Origin: Cryptomeria japonica
Lineage: Eukaryota > Streptophyta > Pinopsida > Cupressales > Cupressaceae
Direction: 5' to 3'
DNA: 64,000 bases
Assembly (NCBI RefSeq): GCF_030272615.1
Contig: NC_081410.1
Location: forward strand, 286,377,957 to 286,441,956
In this document: piece after piece, positions 1-13,190 of the stretch
Layout: the number at the start of each line of letters is the position of its first letter
Numbering within the stretch: position 1 is the first letter of the stretch
The notes under the pieces: generated by a model
Databases searched by the model: none
The model's input: the letters and a program-made list of their open reading frames with translations, nothing else
Told to the model about the DNA's origin: nothing
Position numbers and translations under genes: made by a program

Positions 1-3000
1 ATTAAATAAATACTTGATATAAATATTAAAATATTAATGTGATTATTATTTGGGAATAATTATTATTATTTTATCCTTTGGTATTATATTTAGAATAATG
101 ATTTAATATCATTATGATCTATCGAGGATTAATTAATTAATTACTATTAATTTGATTAGTTGAGGTTATTTATTTGTATTCTTTTGATTATTTAATTAAT
201 GGGTTTTATTTATGTTGGATAATCATATTATTTTAATTCCTATGTATACTCTTGGTTATTTAATTTTATTATTTGTCCTACTTACCCTGTTTTACTACTA
301 GACGGTAGCTTGGTAAGTTAAATAAATACTATTTAATATTATTTATGCATTGATATTTGGGATGATAGGCATAATATAGGGTTTCCTTGAATTTTTTGAT
401 TGACCAGGAGTTTCCTATAGTTGAAGTTTATTTTTTATTTATCTGGCTTTCTAAGAATGTTGTAGAGTTACCATTCGACAAAAATTTGGATTGGATTTTG
501 AATTTTCTTGAAGCTTGGATTGAAGATTTGATTGTTGATTGTTGTGCTCTTTGTCAAAATTTCCTTTGTTTTGGAGTGTGAATCTCAGGTTGGAGCTTTT
601 GTTCTCTTCTCTACAAATTTCATTTTTGAAATATTGTATACTTCATGCGTGATTAAAAGATTGTCTTGGGTTTTAAAAAGGTTTTTAGATATTGAATTAT
701 AGTTGGAAAAGATTTGGGAAGAAAGGGATTTTCATCTTGAAATTTTGCTTGCCAGGAGTGCCTTATTTGTCTTTTCATTGTGAATGGTTATTAATCCTCT
801 TTGTGCTTGAGATGTGATGATAAGATTGAATTTCTTATGGTATTTCCTTTGTGTGATGCATTCTTTGTATCTCCTTGCTATAGAGCTGTGATTTTGGGAT
901 TTTGAACTCCCTGTAGCTTGTCAGGAGACCTTTTATCACATTGTAACTTGCTCATGTTGTATGTAGTTCAGTTGGAAGGGTCTGTGATTGTATTTGAGTT
1001 TTATTTAGCTTTTATGATATTTCTTGAGGTTGTTGTTGAACTATTAGGTCTTCCCTTTGATGTTTTATGTTCTAAGTGTCATTCTTAGCACTATGGTTGA
1101 AGTATCTTTATGCATTTTTCTTTCCCTGAGTTTATAACCTTGTAATTTTATATTCCCTCTCTGATTTTTGGAGTTTCCGGACCTACTGAGGTTGTTTTGA
1201 GGGCCATTTTTGACCCCTTTGTAGATCTGGACAAGTGTCCTATCCATAGGAGTTCTATTTGCATGATTTTTGGCCTCTTTCCACCAAACACTATAGGAAC
1301 TACCAGGAGAACTACCATATAGACCAAAGGCCCTACTATATTACCCAAGAATGCCATTATGCATCCCAAGGGCATTGGGGAATGTGCCAAGAGAGCTGAA
1401 GTCTTGAAACTAATAAATTAAGTAAATCACCCAAAATGCTACCATATGGTCCTAAAACATTGTGGTACATACCATAAATGCCATAGTACATAAAAAAATC
1501 ACCACACTACATTCTAGGGGCACTGAGCTACATTTCGGAAGCTCTAGACTACTCTGGAGATCCTATAAAGTTAGTTTTGAGCTATGTGAGTGATTGTTTG
1601 GGTTTTGTAAATTCTCTAGAGGCATGGGTGGTTTTTGTTGATCTTCTTTGAGTTATTTTTTATTTACTTTTATCTTTAATTATTTCTTTTGTACTCTGGT
1701 AAGAGGGTTTATGCCTTACCATTGAGGTGTTTCTTATGCTTTGAGTTGCTCTGACAAGAGGGAGTATTCCTTGTTGTTGAGGATTGTTCTTATGACTCTA
1801 GTGGGATGTGTTATACCTCATTGTTGAGGATTTGGATTCATCTTTTATTTATCTTCATGATTTTCTCTTTGATTGTAATGAAATGGTGAAGGATATTGTC
1901 ATGTATGAGGCCTTATGTATCCTATTTCATGCAATATGCTCTTTATGATGCAATGAGCACTTTTATATATCTTTTGAAACTTGACTACTGTGGTTATGAT
2001 GTTATCTTATTGTATGTTCCACCCTAACATCTAGGTGCATGCTATATGGAGTGGGCTTCCAAGTGAGTGACTGGGATTGCAAAGGGGTTAGATAGATAGG
2101 TTACCCGAGGTCTAGATCACTAGATATGTCATTGGGAGTTTGAATTTGTAATCAAGTGATAACTTAATATAATAACTTTTTGAGTTGGGTAGAATAGTTC
2201 ATATTAATAAGATAAGAAATGGATGGTAGCCCCTCTGCCTTGCCCAGTGATGGAGATCTGGGATAGGATCAGGAAGGCCTTGGCAACCCAGGTAAGCTAA
2301 TCTCTCTTACCCATTTAAGGTCGAGATGGCTCCGCATGTGTATCTAGGATGACCGGGATGCATGCCCAGGTTCCCATTTGTCACATGTGATGACACTTCT
2401 TCCCTACATGTAATTCCTAGTGCCTTGAGCCTTATTTTGGATTTGTTGCCTTTGGAGGTTTCTTGTTTGGAGGTATCTCATGTGGAAGTTTGAGAATGGA
2501 TTTTATGTTCTGAATTATTGAATTTGTTATATTGGCATTTCCTTTGGTTGTTAGATGTCAGCCTAGATCTAGAGTGTGAGTGGGATCTTATGTTATCTCC
2601 TAGCACGGGGGGTGGTTCCACATGGTTAGGTGGTCTGATGCCTTCTTCAATTGGGATTTTATTTGTTGAATACTATTGCATGGATGTGGATATCTTATCT
2701 TCTCAACCATGGGTTGATACATGTAGAAGATTGATGTAAATGATTCTTATGACATATATGTATTGATTCATGATGCAAATGTAATGTGATTGAGAGCCAT
2801 GCTCCTCATTGTATAAGAATATTGCATTCATGTAAATGGTGGATAGCATTTTAGGAGAATAAATGAAGTAACTTGTGACATTGGTTTATTAATGGAAATA
2901 GATTTATGAACATGCATATAGTCTCATGTAATCGTGGAAATGTGATAGACTATCTTGATATTAGTTTATGATGATAGAAATGTATGTCATTGGGATTAGG

Positions 3001-3660
3001 AACATTTGGTATTGGTGTTTTAAAATGAACCTAAAAGGGGTTGGTTAATGTAATTTTAGTAGATGGATATAACCATGCTATAGAATTGTGATTGATCATG
3101 TATGCATCGAAATAATAAATCATGTTAGGGATACTATGCAAGTGTGTTGCCATGCATATGATGTTATGTTATTGCTTATGGTTAGTTTAGGTAATGGTGT
3201 TAAGATACCCTAAGGAATGCCTAGATGTATTGTGATTATTTTCATTTGCATTATGTGTTTTCAAGATTATGTTAAGATGGTTAAATGTTGTTTGTTAAAG
3301 GATGTTTATTGCATATGAGTAGTTAATTGTATGGTTGCATTAGGAAATGTTTAAATTTTTTAATCTTTTCGCATGATAGTTAGTGTATTTCTCTAGGGTA
3401 TTTTGGCGAGCATTACATAAAAGGTGACTTTTATAAAGGAAGAACTTAGGAAACAAGGAAAATTGATTCCCTAGAATAGGGTGGTGACTCTGATTTATCA
3501 CAATCTTGGATATAACAAGAGATTAAAAAATTGAGTAGTTAAGAGCTTTTAATGTTGGGCATAAGGTCGCTGCATAAAGATCAACAAGTGAATTATATAG
3601 AGTTGGGTCCGAAAAGAAATAATAGAAGAAAGAAAAAAAACCCTATCCAACAAGAAACCG
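1..3660. other. Non-coding AT-rich stretch, probable LTR/leader of element E
   Basis: I find no convincing protein here. The first 350 bases are strongly AT-rich, with runs such as taattaattaatt, and the rest is moderately AT-rich with short chance reading frames only. The position directly upstream of the decayed gag of element E suggests a 5' LTR plus leader. A weak primer-binding-site candidate, ttttggcgagcattaca, starts at 3401 and shares its first bases with the TGGCG-type sites of many plant gypsy elements. I found no matching second LTR downstream of E, so the LTR assignment is inference from position only. Confidence 0.35.
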
Positions 3661-3671
3661 ATTAGACTGAA

Positions 3672-5078
3672 ATGAATCCCCAAAATAGTATGGATGGAGG
3701 ATATTTCACCCAGTATATAAATCCACTCGCAAATGAAGATGACTTCCATACAGAAGTAGAAAGAAATATCAAAAACCAATATGATGCAATGATAAAAAAT
3801 CATGCACATGGGAATTTAATACATCATGGACCTTTTAGCACTCCTCCAAGATTCTCAACACCTAGGAATACTAATAACAGGTCGTCCTCTTCAAGCAATC
3901 ATACACAGAGATCCTCGGAGAAGGATTTACAAGCTGAAATTCACTGCTTGGAATAGGAGAAAAGAAGAATCATGCTAATCAAACAAATAGATAGGATAGC
4001 TCAAGAAGTGGATGTCATGACCACTCAACTTAGTTCCCACACATCTATGCAAATATAGAAAAGCATGCCCATGAATAGCATAATTCCTAATTTGCAACCC
4101 ACCATGACCATTCACCCTTCATCTCAAATAAACACCCAAACCACCAAGCCGCATGTTTGCAATGCCCATACAGCTGCAATATCAGGAACTACTCAAGTGC
4201 CCAACAAATATCTGTTGGCATGTCAATACCACCTAGATGCACTATTTTTCAAGGAGGATGGGGTCATCTCAAATATGGATATCAAATTCCTTAGTACAAA
4301 AATGCTGGCCTAAACCAAAAGTTACAAAATTTATAGCAATACCAACAAGGCATCCCAAATTTTGCCCATTACCAGAACATGCAGTACCAATATCAACAAG
4401 GTACACAAATGTAGAATTGTTAGGTATGGTATCAACAACACCAAAGACAAAATGTGTTTGCACAAAGAACCATGAATGTAAACAGGTTCAAACAACTGGA
4501 AGTCTTTGGAATCCCTGGATACCCTAACCCAATTGACAATGAGGTAAGAAATACAATACCTAAGTTTTTAGGGAATCATTCCATCTCAGCAGAAGGTCAC
4601 ATTAGGGTTTTTGAAACCGTTATGTACAACTATGATGTGTAATGTGAAGATATCTATATGAAGTTGTTCATGCAATCACTGGCGGAGGATGCATGAGATT
4701 GGTTTAACAACCTACCTGATGTTGCAATCAGCTCATGGAATGAATTCAAGAGAATTTTAAAGGAACAATATGGAGATCATTCAGATCCAAAGTTTGCCTT
4801 ACATGAAATCACCAATATCCAAAAAATTCTAAATGAATTAGTTGCAAAATTCAATCTAAGATTCATGGTCATTGAATAAATTCCCACCACATTTAAATAC
4901 CATTGATTGTATGAGCATAGAATTTTATACTAATGTATTTGATTCTAAAATGGGATATGAGTTGCGAATGAAGAATCCAAATGATTTGAATGAAGCATGT
5001 AGATTTTCCCTTAAGATAGAGAATGTCAGAAAAGCTTCAGGAAAGATAGGAAAAAGAGAAGGGGTTAGAATATTGTAA
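3672..5078 (+). pseudogene. Ty3/gypsy gag, N-terminal and core part, element E
   Basis: Capsid-type Gag of a Ty3/gypsy retrotransposon, which would form the cytoplasmic virus-like particle. The reading is spread over several frames. A polar, Ser/Asn-rich N-terminus starts near 3672. The stretch with VFGIPGYPNP lies near 4500, and the Gag core with DWFNNLP and SSWNEFK lies at about 4690-4760, matching the retrotransposon Gag core pattern of a tryptophan-phenylalanine pair followed by a second tryptophan. In-frame stops (for example near 4640, 4695 and 4877) and frame changes show it is dead. It continues into the zinc-knuckle part at 5124. Confidence 0.7.
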
Positions 5079-5123
5079 AATCTAAAGAATAGTCAAAATA
5101 AGAAAATAAAAGAAGAGGACAAG

Positions 5124-5732
5124 TTGGAAAAGGTTTGGAATCTTGTGAAGAATCTATCAAATAAGGTGGCAAAAGGTGATAGGACTGTAATGTATGAAAG
5201 GCCCAATTTTCACAAGCCAATATTACATGATATGCCTTATAGAACTAAGTGGGAGGATGGTAAACCTATTGAAGAAAATAAGAATGCAAATAAAGAGACC
5301 CTTGATCCTTTAAAGAAGCCAGGAGAAAATATGGTAGAAGATAACCCTTGGTGTGTAACATGCAATTTACCTCATGAGACTGAATTTTGCATGATAGCCC
5401 AATCAATGGAGAAGGAAATAACTTATGAGGAGGATATGGGAAATCACATGGTGAATATGCTATCAATCAGGCCACATGGGATAAGTGTGGATTATTCTTC
5501 TTTAGAAGAGGGTGGACTAGAATATAATGTAGATAGGAAAAGGTATAATATGCATATTATTAGCAAGTTTTTTTATCAAGAAGAAGAAAATGAGGATAAA
5601 CAAGTGTGTATGGAATGGTATCAAGAGGATCAAACATATTTGAGGAAACTGGCAGAAGAAGAAATTAAAGCATTGGAAGTTGTAGTAGTAGCTCAGGTAA
5701 GGATAAATTACAATCTCAGGAACATAAGTGTT
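5124..5732 (+). pseudogene. Ty3/gypsy gag C-terminal part with zinc-knuckle-like motif, element E
   Basis: C-terminal Gag segment of element E. It contains CVTCNLPHETEFC near 5350, a C-x2-C-x3-H-x4-C spacing that resembles a shortened retroviral zinc knuckle and would bind RNA. The frame is open for about 200 codons and is cut at 5732 by a solo LTR. The original reading resumes right after that LTR at 6930. The few residues that an open-frame reading adds after 5732 are encoded by the LTR and are not Gag. Confidence 0.65.
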
Positions 5733-6929
5733 TGTTGGGATCCAAGAACACTGAGAGGGGGGGTGAATTAGTGTTCTACCAGAATGAATAATTTTAACCT
5801 TATCAATACAACAACTCAACAACCGATAAACATAAAAGCTATAACAATAAGAAATAGTGAAACCACAAATATGAACACCATAACACCATAGATTTATACG
5901 TGGAAAAACTCAAAGAGGAAAAACCACGGTGGTATTGGAGACCTGCAATATCTATCCACTGATCAAATGAATAAATATTACAATAAGGGGCTCGCACATG
6001 CAAGAAGGCCAAAAACCTAGAGCACATTTCTCATCACAAAAGGAGTCTCACTTACTACAGAAAACATCAGACAACAATCTAGAATAAAAATTGAACTACA
6101 AGTATAGCATCTCCCATGCCTGAGTACAGTTCCGATTAAATTCAATACTGGAGGCCTTAAATCTCTTCCACAAACCCAATTTGACCACCTATGATCAATC
6201 AAAACCTCTGAATATGATTACTACATTGTTTGCATATAGATAATCTCATAACACATACCATACATGATCTCATTAATCTACAAAGAGATCATATAGATAT
6301 ATATACAAACACTAGACCTTAAAGAATTAGGTCGACCACCCAGATAATAAAACCTATTACATTATTATAAAACATGTCGGCTTGAGGCCAAACAAATATC
6401 ATCAAACCCATAAGTCATCCCGAAAACACATTGAGAAGTCCCAACAACGCGCGATATTAAGCCAGTCCATAACCTAGATAGAACCGGACCTAATTTAGGT
6501 CCACACACACTAAAGTAATGATCCCAATCAGTCAAGGATCGAACATGATCACTATCAACATCCTGAATCCCTTCTAGAATCCACACCAATACATCTTATA
6601 CACAATATCAAAAGACCTTCAACAAAGCTTTGCTAGTGAAACCCTTATCGATAACCAAAAGGCTTACGAGAACAAGTGATAGCTTCCATATCATCAAATC
6701 CCGAACCAACTGAATATGATACACATCAAGAACACATGAATAACAAATCTAAACCAATTCCATAGACTAAAGCATGCCAAGTATATCGGATTGACATGAT
6801 CTTATCAAACAAAAACCAATCATCCTACTAGGACCAACTAAATACCAGTAGACAACCAAAGCAGCTAGTGTTGACATAAATGAAAAAACATCAATGCAAC
6901 ACATAATAAATTCCTCCAAATTGCCAACA
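5733..6929 (-). mobile_element. Solo LTR of a Ty1/copia-like element
   Basis: A 1197-bp LTR without any internal region, in minus orientation. The ends are perfect inverted hexamers (TGTTGG at 5733, CCAACA ending at 6929). It is flanked by a near-perfect 5-bp duplication, gtgtt (5728-5732) and atgtt (6930-6934). The G-rich run at 5752-5765 is the complement of the CACCCCCC block near the 3' end of LTRs in elements D and B. The minus strand also carries the CCACNGTGGTTTTTCC motif shared with those LTRs. This is the usual product of recombination between the two LTRs of a full element. It lies inside gag of element E and so is younger than E. Confidence 0.85.
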
Positions 6930-7175
6930 ATGTTAACCCTGATCAAGGGACACTAGTTGGGATGTTTGTGAAGGACAAAGTTGATGCTAGTTCGAATCCT
7001 CAAACCACCAAACAAAAGGAAGACAAGAAAGTACCTCCAAACGTATCTCAAACATACATCCCAAAGGAAACAATAATGGATAAAAGTAAGACGCCACAAA
7101 ATCACTAGCAAAAGTAACAAAGCATCAAGAAAGAAAAGCCAAGTGAGCATAAGGTGAGTCAGGATGATCAAAATG
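6930..7175 (+). pseudogene. Resumed gag-to-protease linker of element E
   Basis: Immediately after the solo LTR the interrupted frame of element E opens again for about 60 codons, with a Lys/Gln/Pro-rich linker (TKQKEDKKVPP near 7010), before a stop around 7106. The resumption in the same frame across the 5-bp duplication supports insertion of the LTR into a formerly continuous gag reading frame. No catalytic motif is visible here. The segment leads into the protease region at 7222. Confidence 0.5.
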
Positions 7176-7221
7176 TAAACTTGCCTTCATTTGAATAACA
7201 CGAGCTTTGTAAAAAATTAAG

Positions 7222-7911
7222 ATGTCATTCCCACTTTTGGAAATGATGAAGATTGAGGAATATAGAAATAGTTTCAAGTTGATCTTAGGTACATCTCACA
7301 AATCCAAAGCCTCTATGGATGGGATAGGTGGTGGATTGGGTAGTAGGGGTAAGAGTAAAAATGAAAAAGAGTTGATGAAAACCCTTGAGGTATACTTGGG
7401 GGATACTCTAATAGGGGACCCTACACAAATTAATCCTTCTTATACTACCTTACTAATAAATAACAAGCTAGTAAAAAATTGTATGGTAGATTCATGGGCT
7501 ACAATAAATATTATGCCATTTGCAGTGATGAAGGAATTAGGATTGTGGGTGGATACTACTTATGGAAAATGTTATGCCATGGATAACCGTTCTATCCCAG
7601 TCATTGGCATAATGTGGGATGTAGATATTATCCTAGCAACATATCCTAAGGCTTCATATAAGACTGATATTATAGTGGTAGACACTCCTCCATACTTTGG
7701 AATGCTCCTTTCTAGGCAATGGACAACAACAGTTGGAGGAAATGTCCACTTGGATCTTTCTTATGCAACAATACTAGTAAATGGGAAGAATGTTAAATTA
7801 TATAGGGAGCCAAGATTTGAACATGTAATTGAAAATTTTGACCCTAATCAGATGAATTTCTTTTGTGATATTGATCTAGGAAGCTTTAGAATTGAGCCTT
7901 TACAACCATAG
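7222..7911 (+). pseudogene. Retropepsin-type protease region, element E
   Basis: Aspartic protease domain that would cleave the Gag-Pol polyprotein. The sequence shows CMVDSWATINIMPF (about 7480), the position of the catalytic D-S/T-G triad, but with tryptophan where glycycine belongs in this family (DSW instead of DSG). Further on, PYFGMLLSRQW and HLDLSYATI (7690-7770) match the C-terminal flap and substrate region common in plant gypsy proteases. The 229-codon frame is open, but the altered triad suggests an inactive enzyme. It is followed closely by an RNase H domain rather than by RT. Confidence 0.7.
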
Positions 7912-7947
7912 CTTAAGAATACTCACCCAATTGATAAGGAGTTACAA

Positions 7948-8418
7948 TTGGACAAGGAAGGTGTGTGGTTGATGTATTTTGATGGTACCTATAGTAAAGA
8001 AGACAATGGAGTAGGTGTGGTCTTCATTTCTATAAGTGGTAAGATATTCAATTACTCATTCTTATTATTATTTGAATGCACAAACAATATAGCCAAGTAT
8101 GAAGCACTAATGTTAGGATTGAATTTAACCATCAACCATGGTATAAAATTGCTAAGTGTCTCTGAAGACTCAGAACTTATAGTGTCACAAGTTAGATCTA
8201 AGTACTCTTATAAAAACAAGAGGCTGAAACAATATAAACATGCAGTGTGGGACTTAATAGAAATGTTAGATGCATTCTCGATTGAGTGGGTAGACAGATC
8301 AAAAAACATTATGGCAAATTTCCTAGCTAATATTGCTCTAAGGAAAAATGACCTAACTCTTTCTGGCATTACCGAGGTAGAAATTAAGGCAAGACCTTTA
8401 GTACCAAATAATTTATAA
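7948..8418 (+). pseudogene. Second-type RNase H domain placed upstream of RT, element E
   Basis: RNase H fold domain that would cut RNA in RNA-DNA hybrids. Visible motifs in order are YFDGTYS (first Asp, near 7975), CTNNIAKYEAL (Glu, near 8080), SEDSELIVSQV (Asp, near 8160) and ANFLANIA (near 8310). In the last motif the usual final Asp (A-D-x-L-A) appears as Asn. This matches the additional, archaeal-type RNase H known from dual-RNase H plant gypsy elements, but here it sits between protease and RT instead of after the normal RNase H. The frame is open for 156 codons and ends at 8418. Confidence 0.65.
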
Positions 8419-9640
8419 TTGGTAGGTGTTCAATAATGATGACGACAAATTAAAGTTTTTGTAGTGCATGGACTAGTATGAGTCCCAGGAGATAGATTGT
8501 AGTGCTCTAATTCATGTGTTGGATGGTAAAGAAATTTTTTTTGGATATGAAATGGTACAGTTGAAAACAAACAAGATACCTAAGGGGTTGGTAGCCTTAG
8601 AGAGGGTATTTGATGGAAATGACATGATGAATACAAAAGTGGCCCCGATTGACAATAGGGACCTTGAAGAAGTAAATCTGGGGATGGATAATGCTCCCAA
8701 AAAGGTGTATATTGGTAGAAAGATCAGCCCAAAATTAATATAGATGATCATAGACCTACTGAGAAAATATAAGAATGTATTTGCTGGTCATATGATGATT
8801 TGAAAGCTTACAAAGGAGATCTTTTCCAGCATTAGATACCATTGAAACCTAATGCTAAAGCCTAAGCCATTCAGATAAAAGAAGAGGTCTATCAATCCAA
8901 CATTAGGCCCAAAAATGCAAGAAGAATTACAAAAACTCAGGGATGGTGGTATCATAAAACCTATTAGGAATTCATATTGGGTGTCAAATATAGTCCATGT
9001 AAGAAAAAAGAATGGAGATATAAGGTTGTGTGTAGGTTTTTAGAAATCTAAAAATATCATCCTTAATAGACAATTACCCTTTGCCAAATATGGAGGCCCT
9101 ATTGTAAAAGGTGATAGGATGTGAATTGCTATCTATGATGGATGAGTCCTCAAGCTATAATCAAGTCAAGGTTAAGGAGTCAGAACAATACAAAAAAACA
9201 TTTACAATTCCCTAGGGAACATACGTTTATGTTATAATTCCATTTGCCCTCACAAATATAGGTGCAACATTCCGAAGAGAAATGGACATAGCTTTCACTG
9301 ATTTGATTAATATTATCATGGTGGTATATTAGGATGACCTAACTGTATATTCCAAAAGGGTTGAAGATCATTGCTCACACCTAGAAAGGATATTTAACAA
9401 AACACTAGAATAGGGCATTTCATTAAACCCTCATAAATATCATTTTGTAATTACAGAAGGTAAGTTGCTAGGATGCATAGTATCCAAGGAGGAAGTTAGA
9501 ATTGATCCTGAGAGAACAAAAGCTATATATAAGATCATCAATCCTAAAATAGTAAAGGATATTTGGTCTTTCTTTGGATAGATTAACATTTTTAGAAGAT
9601 TTGTATCTAAATTTGCAAAAAAAATTAAGCCAATATCTAA
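8419..9640 (+). pseudogene. Reverse transcriptase, heavily decayed, element E
   Basis: RT of a Ty3/gypsy element, broken by many stops and shifts. A linker with VQLKTNKIPKGLVALE (8550-8610) precedes it and is almost the same as the linker at 44970 in the related fragment. RT pieces follow: YDDLKAYKGDLF (about 8790), an I-K-P-I segment before a WVSN-like tract (8960-8990), and the catalytic box at 9321-9345 reading V-V-Y-stop-D-D-L-T-V-Y-S. The stop (tag, 9330-9332) replaces a Gln codon, because the related copy at 45737 reads YQDD. No functional product is possible. Confidence 0.65.
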
Positions 9641-9641
9641 A

Positions 9642-10052
9642 ATGTTGAAAAAGGGAGAAAAACTTGATTGGACACCCGAGGCACTAGAGCAATTTGCAGC
9701 CATAAAAAGGGCTATTAAATCTTCTCCTATGTTAAAGTCACCAGACTTTAGCAAACCTTTCCAAATATTTTCATTTGCATCCTTCCATACTATTACAATT
9801 GTCATGTTGCAGAAAAATGATGAAGGATATGATCAGTCGATTGCATTCTTCAGTAAATCATTGCATGCAACTGAATTAAAGTATGACATTACTGAGAAGC
9901 AAGCCTATGCTTTAGTTAAGGTAGTGAATAATTCTAATTCATACTTAGTAGGAGCACAAGTTGTGGCATGCGTCCTAAATGCAATAGTTCAAGATGTATT
10001 TTCTCAGATAGAGGTGACTAGAAGGAGACGTAGGTGGATAAACAAGATTTAG
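9642..10052 (+). pseudogene. RT-linked RNase H domain, element E
   Basis: The normal Ty3/gypsy RNase H that follows RT. Motifs seen are LDWTPEALEQFAAIK (tether and start), FQIFSFASFHTI (the first-aspartate region, where the usual Asp is replaced), QSIAFFSKSLHATELKYDITEKQAYALV (near 9835, containing the E-K-x-A/L-A pattern) and YLVGAQVVACV. The frame is open for 136 codons. A near copy lies at 46050 in element F. Having this domain plus the one at 7948 gives element E two RNase H modules. Confidence 0.65.
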
Positions 10053-10990
10053 GAGTTTAATACAGACATCCAAATAAATAAATTAGTAAGCGGACAAGGT
10101 CTAGCCAAATTGATGGTTGAGTCAAATTATGAAGCAACACAATAAAATAATGTGGAAGGTTGGGATGGTGCTATGTACATTATAGAGCATAGTCCATGGT
10201 ATACTAATAATGTATACTTTCTCAAGACACTGAAGTGCCTAGAAGGTATGAGTGAAAATCAAAGGAAAACTTTGAAATTGCAAGACTCAAATTATGTTAC
10301 TATAAAAGAAGATTTGTTTTAGAATAATAAGGATAGGATCTTACTGATGTGCTTAGATGAAGGACAATCCAATGTTATTTTAAAAGAAATGCGTGAGGGG
10401 GTATGTAGAGAGAATTTATTAACTAAAACCACAACCCACAAAATATTAAGGGTCAAGTATTATTGGCCTTCAGTATTTAAGGACTCCTATCAGTATGTAA
10501 GGAAGTGTGAGTCTTGTCAGAAATTTTTTGGTAAATTAAAATATCAAGAAGCGTTACCCATGAAACCCATGTAGGTTGAAGCACCCTTTCATCAGTGGGG
10601 AATTGATTTTACTAGGGAAGTATTTGACAAGTCTAATGAAGGACACAAATGGATTCTAGTGGCTACTAATTATTTCACTAAATGGGTGGAGGCCATCCCC
10701 ATGAAGCAAGCTACTAGTAAGGTGGTTATAAATTTCCTGATGGATAATATTATTACACGTTTCAGAGTGCCTATCAAAATTGTCATGGACAATGGGATGT
10801 GTTTCAGATCAGAATAATTTGAGGAGTTCTATGAGTCTTATGGCATTTCTATCTCATAATCATCACCTTACCATCCTCAAGAAAATGGATAAGCTTAGTC
10901 AAGCAACAAAAGAATATTAAAATAATCAGGAGGGTATTGGAAAACAATAAGAAGGCATGAGATTCCAAGTTGAGGTTAGTTGTTTGGGAA
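10053..10990 (+). pseudogene. Integrase, decayed, element E
   Basis: DDE integrase of a gypsy element. The zinc-binding N-terminus is visible near 10410-10530, ending in CESCQKF. The core begins with HQWGIDF (about 10590). The segment NYFTKWVEAIP (10670) and the second aspartate in IVMDNGMCF (10780) follow. The third motif near 10870 reads YHPQENG, then stop codons. Several in-frame stops disrupt the core. Homology fades near 10990, and I see no chromodomain and no LTR afterwards. Confidence 0.65.
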
Positions 10991-13190
10991 GACATGATAA
11001 CAGTAAAGAAAGCAATCAATAAATCACCCTTTGAAGATGCTCTCTAACTGATGACTTGGACCACAAAAAGGTGGATCTGACCCTTGGGGGTCCTAGATGA
11101 GATAAAACCTCATGAAAAGAGGGTCAAAATTGAGAGAAAGAGGTTGATCTTGCATAAAAACTCCCTTTGACTGATGTAGAACCCTTAAAGACCCCCAAAT
11201 TAGGTATATAACTGCTCATCAGGCCTTAAGATCCTCCCAAAAGCATGGATCTTATTCATGGATGACCCCTTTTATTAGAAACTTTTTTGAGAATAGATTA
11301 TAAGTGAAGCAACTTAGTTAGTTGTGCTCCCAAAACTTCCCTTAACTCATGCATTTGCCATGTGGTATTTTCAACTAAAGTACAATTGCTCCAACATCTT
11401 CAAAAACTCCAACTCTTTCTTTCAACAGATATAGCATTAATGTCTACTCCTTGAAAGGTGGCTTGAGATGAGTGGAATTGAAATTGGAGATATTATATCT
11501 CCATATTATCATTCTTCCAGGTTGGATTTACATGATTTCATCTATTGACTGCTCCTATTTGAGATCATTATTGTAGGTTTATCTAAGATTGACCTACCCT
11601 TTGTTCTTCCTTGACAATCATTATTTATACTATTTACTGGCTTTTCAACATTCTATGACTTTTCTTTGTGACTGATCTTGATATGTTCTTCATTGTTACC
11701 TCTATACTCATTGAGGCCATAATGAGATCTTCCAATTTGAAACCTTGAATTGAACCCTATAGAGGACTGGTGTTTTAAATACAAAAGTGATTTTTGTCCT
11801 CTGATGATTGTGGCTTCATACTATATCTCTGACTTATGACAATGAAACATTTGTTGTTCTTTGACTATGATCATGCTATTATTCTCTAGCTTTGCATCTT
11901 GACTATGATAGATTTTGGTATACTCTCACTACCTTAGCCACTATTATGAAAATCCTAGTCCTCTTGGTGACTGAGTGTATTATGCTTAAAGACTATCATA
12001 TTGCCTTAATGACATTGCAACTTTCTCTAAATATCACCATTGTCTCCTTTTGTACTTTTGAACATTATTATTGGTTCTCATAAAAATCCCTACTATCACT
12101 ATGTTCTTTGTGTGCTACAGGGATTTTTTTTTATGGATCATCATTAGTTGATCCTTCATGCATTGTCCTAACATTTGTTTCTCTATCTTGATCTTCTTTT
12201 CATTGTTGTTTGCCTTATCTTTTTGTTATCAATGAACTTTATTTTCTTCTCTACATAGCTGCACACAACTCTTACTGTCCTTCTAGACTTGAATGTTGCT
12301 TCTCAAAATATTTCACACACTACGTGTAGGCCCCTTTTGATAACTATGTACTATAGGAAACAATTGTGCCATATCAAACTATGTGATCTTTGTGCACTTT
12401 GATGATGGATCCTCCATTGATCCAAAGCATTATGAGCTTGTGGAGTCATTCTCTTAAAAAAATTTGTTCAGCTTTGCTTATTGGTTTCAAAACTATGGCC
12501 TAAAACTATTCTCTGCCAAAAAATATGTCCTAGCATCACTCCATTTGCTTTGGCAAGGAATCCTTTATTAATATGACTGTCTTATGCTCTATTATTCTAT
12601 CAAATTACTTTGGTGAATGTTGTGAGGCCCTACCTCGAGCCGTCATAGCATTTCAGTTATTTTCATATTGAACCTACTATTGATACTATATTTTGATGCA
12701 TTATGGTCATAGATTCTATATGATCCAGTGTTTGGATAACATTGATATGATTAGCTCATTTACTTTGATTTGCAGTACTTTATTTTGATGCTAGAAATTA
12801 TGGATGCGTGCTCTATAAATGATTTAATTCCATGATGATTATGATGATTCTATTTAGTAGATGGATGTTATTAGATAATTGGAAACTTGATTATTATAAT
12901 TGAAATTGTATGCCATGTTTGAAATGTATTCTTTTCATATGATAATATTATATGTGATTTTTGGAATTACTAATGTGCAAAGTGAGATGTGTAGGAAAAT
13001 TAATCCATGTGACCATGGAAACTATTCGGAGAATCAAGCCTAAACCTATGTGAATTTGTGAAGCCAAGGGTTGTCTAATTGGAGAGAAAACACCTCGTTT
13101 GTAAATGTGTTTTAATTTGTAAATGTTTATGCTTGGATGTTTGCTTAATTTGAATTTTTTTTAATTAATTAAATTCCAAAGAGGAAAATA
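10991..13190. other. Non-coding stretch between elements E and F
   Basis: About 2.2 kb without a recognisable gene. Only short chance frames occur. The sequence is T-rich on the plus strand in 11500-12600. A TGTTGTGAGGCCC block at about 12618 looks like an LTR start, but I found no partner copy and no polypurine tract before it. The stretch may contain the degraded 3' end of E and the lost 5' part of F. Confidence 0.3.

Noticed and set aside
2518-2739. 73-codon open frame
   Set aside because: No family resemblance, isolated in a non-coding stretch, length within chance expectation.
12618-13190. LTR beginning TGTTGTGAGGCCC
   Set aside because: No second copy, no polypurine tract or primer-binding site, and no duplication found in the window.
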